Shown: in pieces, positions 51,158 to 59,963 of the stretch
Layout: the number at the start of each line of letters is the position of its first letter
Position numbering within the stretch: position 1 is the stretch's first letter
DNA from: Halotia branconii CENA392
GTDB taxonomy: Bacteria > Cyanobacteriota > Cyanobacteriia > Cyanobacteriales > Nostocaceae
NCBI RefSeq assembly: GCF_029953635.1
Contig: NZ_CP124543.1
Span: 6,170,367 to 6,234,366, forward strand
Reading direction: 5' to 3'
Length of the DNA stretch: 64,000 nt
Translations under genes and position numbers: made by a program
Notes under the pieces: generated by a model
The model's database searches: none
What the model was told of the DNA's origin: nothing
What the model saw: only the letters and a program-made list of their open reading frames with translations

Positions 51158-53677
51158 TTATTGAGGAATCAACCTCAATTTTGCAACATTATTAATTTGC
51201 TGTTTCCATAGCATTGGGTGATATTCAATCTTACGCCAGGGATCAACCAGATCCGTGTAATGTCTATGGAAAGCATGACCTGATTGTCCAGGAGTATGAA
51301 CAGCGAGGGAGTTTTCCAGATTCCCCAAATCTACTATCATCCGCATAGAAGGAATATCAGTTACTGCAAAAGAAGATTGGTCTGCCTTCCAGCGGTTAGC
51401 ATTTAGGGTTTCCCCATTCCCCGCAGTTATAAAAGCACCACGATTAAATAAAGCTTCAATCGGTGCAACTCCAGATTTGCCTAAAGTTGCATTGCGAAAA
51501 GTAATAGTGTGCAGCTTACCCCAATGCCAATTTTTTGGGTCTTTACTTTGTAGGTGTTCTAATTCATCTACTGCTTCGATGAAAGCTTGTTGTAGAATTT
51601 GATCCCGGTTTTCAACTTTTGGAGTGTTGCGATGATCCCACCAAATGCTATTGGGTTGTTTAACAATATTTTGGATTACAGCATACCAGCGATCGCCTCC
51701 GTCAGGAAAGTATTCTTGCGGCAACTGATCGTGGAAGGTATCTGCTAGCAAGTGCTGCCAAAATGTTTCAAACAAAGCAGCAGCAGGTGATGTCATTTCT
51801 AGTTGTAAATCCCAATCCAGCAGTAATTTTCGTGCTGCTTCCTGACGGGGTGTATTTAAAGAGATTGCTGGCAATAGTGGGATTAATGTTTGTGCATTCA
51901 GGGTTTGATTGTCGCCTTGCATCTGTTGTATATAAGCAACAGAAATAGGTTGAGTTTGCTGTTCTAGCATTTCAACAATACGCTTGGCACGGTAGCCATA
52001 AACCCAATCAGTAGTAATTAAGTAAGGATATTCACGAGCAACTAAATTATTAGCGGTAGCAATATAACCTTGAGATGGATTAAAACTTGTAGGTAACTGC
52101 TCAAAGTCTATATAACCTTGCCACTCGTAAGCATCTGTCCAACCAGGAACGGGATAGCGTCCTTGCCCCTTAGCCCGGATCGGAAATTTTCCAGGCATAA
52201 GGTAGCCAATATTACCTAAAATGTCAGCATAAACTAAGTTTTGCGAAGCAATATCAAAGTTGCTGGCAGCCGCCCGGAACTCTTGCCAATTTTGGGCGCG
52301 ATTCATTTGGAGAATTGCATATACCAGTTTTGAAGGTTCTAAGGCTGTCCAGCGTAAAGCAACAGCATAGTTTTGTGGTACTTCTACTTGTTGATTTTGG
52401 TTAAACTGCTTGAGATTGGGTGAAACATCCGAGAGAATTGGTCCGTGTCGAGTGTAGCGAATTGTTTGGGTAATCGGCTGGCTGTCGGCAACTTTTAGTG
52501 TCTCGTTAACAAGTTGCATATCTACCCATTGTCCATTTACTTCGTACTGATTGGGGTTATTAGGATTAATTTTTTCGATGTATAAATCCATGACATCCGC
52601 TTGTGCATTAGTGACACCCCAAGCAATGCGATCGCTATGACCAACAATCACCCCTATCATCCCCGCAAAAGAAAAGCCAGTGACGTTATAGGGACATTCG
52701 GTATTTTTTGGGGTGCAATGCAGACCAATCTCATACCAAATGGAAGGCAGCTGCACAGCTAAGTGAGGATCATTCGCCAGAATTGGTTTACCTGTAGCTG
52801 TGCGTTGACCTGAGATCACCCAACTATTTGAGCCGACATTAACTCCGGTTTTACCAATGAGTTTTTCTAAAGCGGTGATTGGTTTGGTAATTGATTTGAG
52901 AGAAGCTATAGCTTCAGTTGGAAAGGTGGGGATCTGGGTTGATAAATTTAAGTTGTTTTTTGTATCTACTGAAGACTGAGGCAAAATTACAGGTAAATCT
53001 TGAGGATAGGGTGGAAAAAGTTCTTCTACTTGAAATGGTGTGAGGGTTTTGAGCAAGATAGTACGTTCAATTTCTCTTTGGAAATTTCTGCCCAAGTCGT
53101 AAGCCATCACCTTACCCCAAGTGAGGGAGTGTAGGGGTTGCCAAGGTTCTGGTTTGTATCCAGGATTAAGCAACTTTAGTACAGCATATTCTAGACTTAA
53201 TGCACTGCCTTGATGCTTTGCCAGATAAGCATTAACACCATCAGCATAAGCTTGTAAGTTGGACTTTATCTGTGCATCCATTTGTTGGATTTCTTGTTTA
53301 GCGATCCCCGCCCAATTCATTGTTCGCAGATATCGATCAGTTTCCACTTGAGAAGAACCAAACATTTCTGCTAGTCGCCCAGAACCAATGTGTCGCCAGA
53401 AATCCATTTGCCAGAAACGATCTTGGGCGTGAATATAACCTTGCGCCATGAACAAATCATGGGAATTGTCAGCCCAAATGTGAGGAATACCCCATTTATC
53501 GCGCTGGACTGTGACTTCAGCCTGAATTTTGGGTAATGCGATCGCCCCACTTTCTACAGGAAAGGAACGCCGTACACTATAAATAATAAATCCTACCAGC
53601 GATAGCCCCACTATTAGCAGCACAACTAAAGTAACTTTCAGTCCCTTTCGCAACCAACGTTTTTTAGGGCTTTTCAT
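51158..53677 (-). CDS. Penicillin acylase family Ntn hydrolase (AHL-acylase-like), membrane anchored
   Basis: An 839-residue S45-type enzyme with an N-terminal membrane anchor (VTLVVLLIVGLSLVGFIIYSV). The alpha chain has RDKWGIPHIWADNSHDLFMAQGY. The autocatalytic site is in VGSNSWVISGQRT (nucleophile Ser after Gly, about residue 285), after which the new N-terminal Ser is the catalytic residue. TNNLVAREYPYLI and DPWRKIEYHPMLW occur in the beta chain. Known members cleave penicillin G or acyl-homoserine lactones; a Nostoc acylase (AiiC) of this type degrades quorum-sensing signals. The ATG 53677 start is preferred to GTG 53701. Confidence 0.93.
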   Translation of the reverse strand: MKSPKKRWLRKGLKVTLVVLLIVGLSLVGFIIYSVRRSFPVESGAIALPKIQAEVTVQRDKWGIPHIWADNSHDLFMAQGYIHAQDRFWQMDFWRHIGSGRLAEMFGSSQVETDRYLRTMNWAGIAKQEIQQMDAQIKSNLQAYADGVNAYLAKHQGSALSLEYAVLKLLNPGYKPEPWQPLHSLTWGKVMAYDLGRNFQREIERTILLKTLTPFQVEELFPPYPQDLPVILPQSSVDTKNNLNLSTQIPTFPTEAIASLKSITKPITALEKLIGKTGVNVGSNSWVISGQRTATGKPILANDPHLAVQLPSIWYEIGLHCTPKNTECPYNVTGFSFAGMIGVIVGHSDRIAWGVTNAQADVMDLYIEKINPNNPNQYEVNGQWVDMQLVNETLKVADSQPITQTIRYTRHGPILSDVSPNLKQFNQNQQVEVPQNYAVALRWTALEPSKLVYAILQMNRAQNWQEFRAAASNFDIASQNLVYADILGNIGYLMPGKFPIRAKGQGRYPVPGWTDAYEWQGYIDFEQLPTSFNPSQGYIATANNLVAREYPYLITTDWVYGYRAKRIVEMLEQQTQPISVAYIQQMQGDNQTLNAQTLIPLLPAISLNTPRQEAARKLLLDWDLQLEMTSPAAALFETFWQHLLADTFHDQLPQEYFPDGGDRWYAVIQNIVKQPNSIWWDHRNTPKVENRDQILQQAFIEAVDELEHLQSKDPKNWHWGKLHTITFRNATLGKSGVAPIEALFNRGAFITAGNGETLNANRWKADQSSFAVTDIPSMRMIVDLGNLENSLAVHTPGQSGHAFHRHYTDLVDPWRKIEYHPMLWKQQINNVAKLRLIPQ

Positions 53678-53739
53678 CGGTGGGTGTCGTGAATTAATCA
53701 CGCGACATTATACAGTTTTTGGGGCATGGAAAAGAGGCA

Positions 53740-53842
53740 GTGTTTCGACTACGCTCAACAACCGGGGCAGGGTGCGGGGTGCAGAGGTGAGTTAATAAAA
53801 TGCCTTGAATTTAAAGATGTGTACCTGATCTTTCTCCTTTCC
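53740..53842. repeat. CTTCGACTACGCTCAAC repeat followed by the ~85-bp repeat, copy 2
   Basis: A short TTTCGACTACGCTCAAC motif, then 53764-53842, which is the reverse complement of 11407-11494 with few differences (GGTGCGGGGTGCAGAGG, AATGCCTTGAATTTAAAG, TGTACC). No gene in this gap. Confidence 0.85.
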
Positions 53843-53966
53843 CCCCTAGTCCCTAGTCCCTATATTTTGGATCAGATTTACTGATTTTACAGTTGTGGCG
53901 AAAATAACTGTCCAATACAAGGGTTAGATGGGATGATAAGATAACTTAAAAAAAGGAGAACAATTA

Positions 53967-54320
53967 TTATTTTTCCCCATTGTCTTCTTGTTGGAGGATA
54001 GCATCACAATATTTGAGTAGAGTTGTCAAGCGATCGCCTATGGTTTGAAGTCTGGCTTGGGCAGTAGCTGGCTGCCGCGCTCCTTGGAAAAACATCACGT
54101 CTATTTCCAATAGGCGCAGTTGCTTACTCATCTCCGTGCGGTAAGACTGCTCTTTTGAGTCTGCATCAGCCAAAGGTACAATTTGTTGTCTAAAAAATTG
54201 CTGTAAAGAAGCTAAATGCTGCTTCAGTTGGACTGCATCTAGCTCGGTAGTAATAGCATCAGAGCGTAATTTTTCTAGCAATGTTGCTAGTCCCTGATAT
54301 TTTTCATGTTTTAGAGACAT
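53967..54320 (-). CDS. patD: PatD-like heterocyst frequency control protein
   Basis: A 117-residue, wholly helical cytoplasmic protein (KYQGLATLLEKLRSDAITTELDAVQLKQHLASLQQFFRQQIVPL, then EMSKQLRLLEIDVMFFQGARQPATAQARL). I recognise this as the small PatD family of heterocystous cyanobacteria, a limiter of heterocyst frequency in Anabaena. The identification rests on memory of the sequence type, not on a catalytic motif. It is divergent from the spoT/relA-like gene, with 235 bases between starts; that region is AT-rich and probably holds both promoters. Confidence 0.75.
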   Translation of the reverse strand: MSLKHEKYQGLATLLEKLRSDAITTELDAVQLKQHLASLQQFFRQQIVPLADADSKEQSYRTEMSKQLRLLEIDVMFFQGARQPATAQARLQTIGDRLTTLLKYCDAILQQEDNGEK

Positions 54321-54555
54321 CCAGTGCTAGTTAAGATAGTATTAATGTCAAGAAAATTTTCTTCTACAATAGACTTTACTCAGTTTCTCATTCAAATTAC
54401 AAGCCTCAAGTCATGCTTTGAGGCTTTGTTTGCCATAAATGGATTTTCAGTATTATGATTCCTTAATCCCGGAATGGATGATTAATCAGTAACTGATAAC
54501 TGATAACTAATCACTTTTCAAACCTATCCACCGATCCCCCTGTAGTCTTAATTGT

Positions 54556-56823
54556 ATGAGCAGCATAGCTATAAGTTCCTCGACTGATCTTGCCATTCCG
54601 GAATGGTTAAAAAAGTGTTTGAAGGAGTCATCGGCAAATAGCAGCGTCACAGAAGAAGACCGAAGGCATAATGATCTGGCCTTGATTGGTCGAGCATTTG
54701 AATTTGCTTACCAACTACATCAAGGTCAATACCGCAAATCAGGAGAACTGTACATTAGTCATCCCGTTGCTGTGGCTGGATTGCTGCGTGACTTGGGAGG
54801 TAGTCCTGCCATGATAGCAGCTGGATTTCTTCATGATGTAGTTGAAGATACAGAAGTTACAAGCGAAGAAATAGAAGAGCGTTTTGGCCCAGAAGTGCGG
54901 CTGTTGGTAGAAGGTGTCACCAAACTTTCTAAAATTAACTTCAATAGCAAAACCGAAAGCCAAGCCGAAAATTTCCGGCGGATGTTTTTGGCAATGGCGC
55001 AAGATATCCGAGTAATTGTGGTGAAACTGGCAGACCGTTTGCATAATATGCGAACTTTACAGTACATGTCAGAAAGTAGTCGCCGCCGTAGCGCTCAAGA
55101 AACGCGAGATATCTTTGCTCCCCTAGCTAATCGCTTGGGGATCTGGCGGATTAAATGGGAACTGGAAGATTTGGCGTTTAAATATCTCGAACCAGAAGCT
55201 TTCCGCGAAATTCAGCACCATGTTTCCGAAAAACGGACAGCGCGGGAAGAAAAATTGACCAAAGCTACAAAGATTTTGCAGGAGCGTTTGCGGCAAGCTG
55301 GGATTCATTGCCAAGATATTAGCGGCCGTCCCAAGCATCTTTATAGCATTTACCAAAAAATGCAGCGGCAGCAAAAAGAATTTAATGAAATTTATGATTT
55401 GGCAGCTTTGCGGATTATTGTCCAGACCAATGAGGAATGCTATCGGGCTTTGGCAATAGTTCACGATGCTTTTCGTCCAATTCCTGGTAGATTTAAAGAC
55501 TACATTGGATTGCCCAAACCTAACCGTTACCAATCGTTGCATACTGGTGTGATTGGGTTGACAGGTCGTCCATTGGAGATACAAATTCGGACGATAGAGA
55601 TGCATCATATTGCCGAGTATGGAATTGCAGCTCATTGGAAGTACAAAGAAACAGGTGGTTCTAATAGCCAATTAACAACGACAGATGAGAAGTTTACTTG
55701 GTTGCGTCAGCTCCTAGAATGGCAAAGTGATCTCAAAGACGCACAAGAATACCTTGATAGCGTCAAAGACAATCTATTTGAAGATGATGTTTATGTCTTC
55801 ACCCCTAAGGGGGATGTTGTACCGTTAAGTCCTGGTGCTACTACCGTAGATTTTGCTTATCGGATTCATACAGAAGTTGGAAATCATTGTACTGGGGCGC
55901 GAGTCAATGGGCGGATGGTATCTCTATCTACGCGGCTGCAAAATGGCGACATTGTGGAGATTATGACCCAAAAGACCGGCCATCCGAGTTTGGATTGGTT
56001 GAACTTTGTCAGAACATCGGCAGCAAAATATCGGATTAAACAATGGTACAAGCGATCGCGCCGCGAAGAAAATGTTGCCCGTGGTCGAGAATTGTTAGAA
56101 AAAGAACTGGGTAAAACAGGTTTTGAAAGCTTATTGAAGTCAGAAGCCATGCAAACCGTCACTGAAAAGTGTAATTATCACAGCGTGGAAGATTTACTCG
56201 CTGGTTTGGGTTACGGAGAAGTAACACTGAACTTAGTATTAAATCGTTGGCGAGAAGTAGCAAAAGGACAACAACCTGCTACCACTGCTATCCCATTTCT
56301 GCCCAAAGATTCAATTACAGCTAAAGCCTTACGAGAAGCTCCTCCGGTGACCTCCCGCGCGACTGATTCGCCAATTGTGGGAGTGGAAGGATTAGTTTAT
56401 CATATCGTTGGCTGTTGTAGCCCGATTCCCGGCGAACCAATTATTGGCGTAGTTACCAGAGGCAGAGGAATTTCAATTCATCGCCAAGGCTGTCATAATT
56501 TAGAGAATGTGGAATATGAGCGCTTAGTACCAGTGAGTTGGAACTCAACCATCGAAAATAGCGGTCGTCCTCACACTTACCCAGTGGATGTTCAAATCGA
56601 AGCCCTTGATCGTGTGGGAGTATTAAAAGATATTTTATCACGGTTAAGTGACCAAGGGATCAATGTGCGTCATGCTCAAGTGAAAACTGCTATTGGTCAA
56701 CCAGCATTAATCGACTTAGGAATAGATATACGCGATCGCTCTCAATTGGAACAAGTGTTTATCCAAATTAAAAAAATGAGTGACATTCTCAATATCCGCC
56801 GCCTAGGTCAGATAGACGAGTAG
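54556..56823 (+). CDS. Bifunctional (p)ppGpp synthetase/hydrolase (Rsh)
   Basis: A 755-residue stringent-response enzyme. The HD hydrolase domain has SHPVAVAGLLRDLGG and FLHDVVEDTEV (HDxxED intact, about residue 94), with KLADRLHNMRTL. The synthetase domain has DLAALRIIVQT and RFKDYIGLPKPNRYQSLHT (about residues 313-331). TGS (VYVFTPKGDVVPLSPGATTVDFAYRIHT), a zinc-finger-like CCSPIPGEPIIG region and a C-terminal ACT domain (DRVGVLKDILSRLSDQG) follow. With an intact HD box it should be able both to make and to degrade (p)ppGpp. moaE starts 15 bases after its stop codon. Confidence 0.95.
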   Translation: MSSIAISSSTDLAIPEWLKKCLKESSANSSVTEEDRRHNDLALIGRAFEFAYQLHQGQYRKSGELYISHPVAVAGLLRDLGGSPAMIAAGFLHDVVEDTEVTSEEIEERFGPEVRLLVEGVTKLSKINFNSKTESQAENFRRMFLAMAQDIRVIVVKLADRLHNMRTLQYMSESSRRRSAQETRDIFAPLANRLGIWRIKWELEDLAFKYLEPEAFREIQHHVSEKRTAREEKLTKATKILQERLRQAGIHCQDISGRPKHLYSIYQKMQRQQKEFNEIYDLAALRIIVQTNEECYRALAIVHDAFRPIPGRFKDYIGLPKPNRYQSLHTGVIGLTGRPLEIQIRTIEMHHIAEYGIAAHWKYKETGGSNSQLTTTDEKFTWLRQLLEWQSDLKDAQEYLDSVKDNLFEDDVYVFTPKGDVVPLSPGATTVDFAYRIHTEVGNHCTGARVNGRMVSLSTRLQNGDIVEIMTQKTGHPSLDWLNFVRTSAAKYRIKQWYKRSRREENVARGRELLEKELGKTGFESLLKSEAMQTVTEKCNYHSVEDLLAGLGYGEVTLNLVLNRWREVAKGQQPATTAIPFLPKDSITAKALREAPPVTSRATDSPIVGVEGLVYHIVGCCSPIPGEPIIGVVTRGRGISIHRQGCHNLENVEYERLVPVSWNSTIENSGRPHTYPVDVQIEALDRVGVLKDILSRLSDQGINVRHAQVKTAIGQPALIDLGIDIRDRSQLEQVFIQIKKMSDILNIRRLGQIDE

Positions 56824-56838
56824 TATAATAATTTTTGT

Positions 56839-57330
56839 ATGACAACTACACTAAATTCTGTAATTAAACCAAGAACTGAAGATAGTTTTGCCATTACTTT
56901 TGCGCCATTATCTCTTGAAGAGATTTATGCCAAAGCTGACGACCCAGCCAATGGTGCAGTAGTAGTTATGAGCGGGATGGTTCGCAATCAAACCGATGGA
57001 CAACCTGTAGTTGCTTTAGAATATCAAGCATACGAACCAATGGCATTGCGAGTATTTTATCAAATAGCTGCTGATATTCGCTCTTCTTGGTCTGATGTCA
57101 AACGGGTAGTAATTTATCACCGTACTGGGCGTTTGCAAGTTGGCGAAATTAGTGTTTTAGTAGCTGTTGGTTGTCCTCATCGCGGTGAAGCATTTGCAGC
57201 TTGTCAATACGCTATTGATACCCTCAAACACAATGCTCCTATTTGGAAAAAGGAATGGTATGACGGGCTAAATGGTCAGTTGTCTAGCACTTGGGTAAGT
57301 ATTAATGCTTGTGAACAGTCAACCCCCTAG
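56839..57330 (+). CDS. moaE: Molybdopterin synthase catalytic subunit
   Basis: A 163-residue MoaE. It has GAVVVMSGMVRNQTDG (about residues 37-52), YQAYEPMA, HRTGRLQVGEISVLVAVGCPHRGEAFAACQYAIDTLK (about residues 96-132) and the Lys-containing APIWKKEWYDG at the end. MoaE transfers sulfur from MoaD thiocarboxylate to precursor Z to make molybdopterin for enzymes such as nitrate reductase. No moaD is next to it. It is 15 bases downstream of the rsh gene and probably co-transcribed with it. Confidence 0.95.
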   Translation: MTTTLNSVIKPRTEDSFAITFAPLSLEEIYAKADDPANGAVVVMSGMVRNQTDGQPVVALEYQAYEPMALRVFYQIAADIRSSWSDVKRVVIYHRTGRLQVGEISVLVAVGCPHRGEAFAACQYAIDTLKHNAPIWKKEWYDGLNGQLSSTWVSINACEQSTP

Positions 57331-57351
57331 GGAATTAAAAATGTAAAATTA

Positions 57352-57403
57352 GTCTTGGAAAGTTGGGCGGGACGGAAACCGACACCGCCCACTTTCCGCA
57401 AAA
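57352..57403. repeat. 52-bp palindromic repeat, copy 2
   Basis: Perfect reverse complement of 21395-21446. Here it lies about 20 bases downstream of moaE and is immediately followed by a half MITE end (AGGACTTACGCA at 57416-57427). Confidence 0.95.
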
Positions 57404-57718
57404 TGAAAAATTAACAGGACTTACGCACAGGTAACGGACTTGCGTGAAAATAAAATAATAGTAAACCGAGTTTCGACACTATCAACTCGCAGTTTCCTAA
57501 CGGAAAATCTAACCGCAGAGAAGCCAGTGCGTTGGGCGGGTTCCCCGACTTGTAGCAACTGGCGCGACGCTGAGTACACAGAGAAATAGGAGTTTCAGAG
57601 AGTTATTTGCGTCCTATCTCTGCGAGTTCCGCCTTAGCGGTATGCGGTTCGTTTTTAAAGCGCATCTTGATACAGAATTGGTATTAGTTTCTGACTATTA
57701 TATGCATCTTTATATTGA
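57404..57718. other. Intergenic region: MITE half end and small dispersed repeat
   Basis: A single GGACTTACGCA end at 57416-57427 with no opposite end; a decayed CGGACTTGCGTG follows. At 57531-57571 GCGTTGGGCGGGTTCCCCGA...TAGCAACTGGCG is the type of small repeat known from Nostoc genomes. No gene. Confidence 0.7.
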
Positions 57719-58498
57719 ATAGCAGATATCGAATATTTTACAGGCGTACAAGTTTCCCGCAGCAGTCAACAAAGATTGGTGCATCGTCAAAACTTTGAAT
57801 TGCCAATACAAGAAGACTTGGTTGAAGAATTAAGCGTCGATGGTGAGTCCAGCCACACGTGCGGCTATGCCGCCAAGTGGACTGGCGAACCCCGAAGGGG
57901 TGGAAACATTCGTGTTCGCACTACTGAAGGTGAAATATCCGCTTGGCTTGGCTATAAAGCAATTAGCTTACATCACAATGGAATGGTTGGAACGTCCTTT
58001 CAAGACAATCAGGTTGTAATTGATTGGGTTAATAACCAACCGCTGGCTAACACAGTTACTTGTGTTGGTGATGGACATGATGGAATTTGGAATATTGTTG
58101 ACCAACTAGCCCCTGATGTACAGTGTCGAGAAGTACTTGATTGGTTCCATTTGATAGAAAACTTACATCAAGTTGGGGGTTCGCTAAAACGCTTGAAACA
58201 AGCACAAGCTCTACTATGGAAAGGCCAAGTTAACGCTACTATTGCCCTATTTACCAATTGTAAAGGTAAACAAGCTCAAAACTTTTGCCATTATCTGGAT
58301 AAACATCGCAATCGCATTATTAACTACGAATATTATCAAGCTGAAGAAATTTGTTCGATTGGTTCTGGTTCAGTTGAATCTGCCGTTAAACAGGTTGACC
58401 GCCGAACGAAAATTTACCGGGCACAATGGAAACGAGAAAATGTGCCTCAAGTCCTCGCCCATCGCTGTGCCTACCTCAATGGATTATTGTCGGTTTGA
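57719..58498 (+). pseudogene. ISKra4 family transposase, 5'-truncated, with in-frame insertion
   Basis: About 260 residues of the C-terminal catalytic part. In frame after a stop codon at 57716-57718 it reads TGVQVSRSSQQRLVHRQNFE, then LSVDG (first Asp), CVGDGHDGIWNIVDQ (second Asp region), REVLDWFHLIENLHQVGGSL and GSGSVESAVKQVDRRTK (catalytic Glu). This is the DDE core of ISKra4-type transposases. The N-terminal third is missing, and 57 extra bases (57845-57901) interrupt the conserved SVDG-GN stretch without breaking the frame. The element is therefore not autonomous. Confidence 0.88.
57845..57901. repeat. 57-bp in-frame insertion in the transposase remnant
   Basis: The normal sequence would read ...GTCGATGGTGGAAACATT. 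Here 57 bases (19 codons, no stop) separate GATGGT from GGAAAC. The bases GGTG are found at both junctions, consistent with a 4-bp target duplication. The insert is GC-rich, with inverted segments CACGTGCGG... and AACCCCGAAGGGGT. Confidence 0.8.
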
Positions 58499-58525
58499 GC
58501 CACTTCAAAAACTGAGATACTCCCC
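58499..58525. mobile_element. Probable right end of the ISKra4 remnant
   Basis: CCACTTCAAAAACTGAGATACTCCCC directly after the transposase stop codon. I recall GGGGAGTATCTCAG-type termini for cyanobacterial ISKra4 elements; the matching left end is absent upstream. Confidence 0.5.
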
Positions 58526-58651
58526 ATATTAACAAGCTACTGTTAAACTAGAAACAGGGCTTGATGAATACCGCAGCAAAAACAAGCCGAAACTGTGGAA
58601 CTGCATGATCTTAATATCCTAGTCAAATCAACAACAAATTAAAGTTAAATT

Positions 58652-59347
58652 ATGCAACTTCGGCAACTATTTGATCAAGAATCAAGTACCTATACATATT
58701 TGCTTGTTGATAAAAATACCAAACAAGCTATTCTAATTGATTCTGTGGTTGAGCAAGTAGAACGCGACATAAAATTATTACAAGAATTAGGGTTATCTTT
58801 ATGTTATTGCTTAGAGACTCACGTTCATGCTGACCACATTACAGGTACAGCCAAACTGCGAGAGTTAACAGGTTGCTTGGGTGTTGTTCCAGAAAAGGCA
58901 CAGGTAAGTTGTGCAGACCGCTTAATTAAAGATGGCGAAATTTTGCAATTAGGAAGTATTAAGGTTGAAGCTATAGCTACTCCTGGACATACAAATAGCC
59001 ATTTAACTTACAAAGTTAATGACAAAATATTTACTGGAGATGCATTATTTATTCGTGGTTGCGGGCGTACAGATTTTCAAGGTGGCGATGCAGGAACTTT
59101 GTACGATTCAGTAACACAACGGTTGTTTACCTTACCAGATGAAACTTTTGTATATCCGGCTCACGATTATCGGGGTCACACTGTATCAACAATTGGTGAA
59201 GAGAAACAGTGGAATCCACGTTTTGCTGGACATAGCCGAGAAGAATTTATTGAATTGATGGAAAACCTGAATTTACCAGATCCTAAAAAAATTATGGAAG
59301 CTGTTCCTGCAAATAAACGTTGTGGTAATGAAGCTAAAATCTTCTGA
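58652..59347 (+). CDS. MBL-fold hydrolase, ETHE1-like persulfide dioxygenase type
   Basis: A 231-residue metallo-beta-lactamase fold enzyme. The metal site is ETHVHADHITG (HxHxDH, about residue 56), PGHTNSHLTY (about 111), GDALFIRGCGRTDFQGGDAGTLYDSV (Asp about 130; the GRTDFQ-G segment is typical of ETHE1/persulfide dioxygenases) and YPAHDYRG (His about 170). It likely oxidises glutathione persulfide to sulfite and glutathione in sulfide metabolism. The end PANKRCGNEAKIF is family-like. Single gene, just downstream of the transposase remnant. Confidence 0.9.
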   Translation: MQLRQLFDQESSTYTYLLVDKNTKQAILIDSVVEQVERDIKLLQELGLSLCYCLETHVHADHITGTAKLRELTGCLGVVPEKAQVSCADRLIKDGEILQLGSIKVEAIATPGHTNSHLTYKVNDKIFTGDALFIRGCGRTDFQGGDAGTLYDSVTQRLFTLPDETFVYPAHDYRGHTVSTIGEEKQWNPRFAGHSREEFIELMENLNLPDPKKIMEAVPANKRCGNEAKIF

Positions 59348-59463
59348 AGGTCAGTTTAGTAAAGAAGTAAAATATCTTAAAAAATAGAGTGATTTTGAGT
59401 TAGTGTTTGATGACAATTAGACAGAATTTGCTGGGAATATATTTCAATAATTTAATATATAGC

Positions 59464-59590
59464 AGGACTTACGCAAAAATAATATAACTCCGTCATTATG
59501 AGCGATAGCGAAGTAATCTACCCTAACGCTGGGATTGCTTCCCTACACTCCGTTCCGGTCGCAATGACAATATCGGCGTTGCGTAAGTCA
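59464..59590. mobile_element. MITE-like element, copy E
   Basis: A 127-bp element from AGGACTTACGCA to TGCGTAAGTCA, with one mismatch in the right end. The interior is almost the same as copy B apart from B's 26-base insertion. Intergenic, downstream of the MBL gene. Confidence 0.9.
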
Positions 59591-59620
59591 TATATAGTTT
59601 TAAATCATTCGTGAATAACA

Positions 59621-59652
59621 AGATCTCCGACTTCTTTAAGAAGTCAGGGATT
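59621..59652. repeat. Degraded copy of the GATC-CCCGACTTCTT hairpin (copy 2)
   Basis: AGATCTCCGACTTC and GAAGTCAGGGATTT flank a TTTAA loop. It is an imperfect version of 50562-50594, with the same AACA just upstream. The rest of the 59348-59963 gap is AT-rich, with no gene. Confidence 0.75.
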
Positions 59653-59963
59653 TGGAATGTCTCGATTTTTAATTTGTTCAATACTGATACAAAAATAGCT
59701 AATAAAAGTTTTAGGTATTTAAAGCTGACATTAATATTGGCAATTTCCCCCTAGAAATTTATCAATAGATTGTTTTATAGTAAAAAAATTGATTCACTCA
59801 ATTCCAGGGAACCAAGAATTAGGAACTGGGAAATTACCCAATCCCCAAACTCGACTCAAGCCTGCGTAAATCATGATGCCCCTAATTTAGATGCGATCGC
59901 GTGTCTTAATCTTTTGTAGGCATTGACAAACTCAATTCCCCCATTGGCTAGAGTACGGTAGTT

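Noticed and set aside
55123-55671. 182-codon frame antisense to the rsh gene
   Set aside because: It lies wholly inside a conserved coding region and reads as its shadow, rich in Phe, Cys and His.
58242-58532. 96-codon frame overlapping the transposase remnant
   Set aside because: It is a shifted reading of the ISKra4 transposase, which fits the conserved frame far better.
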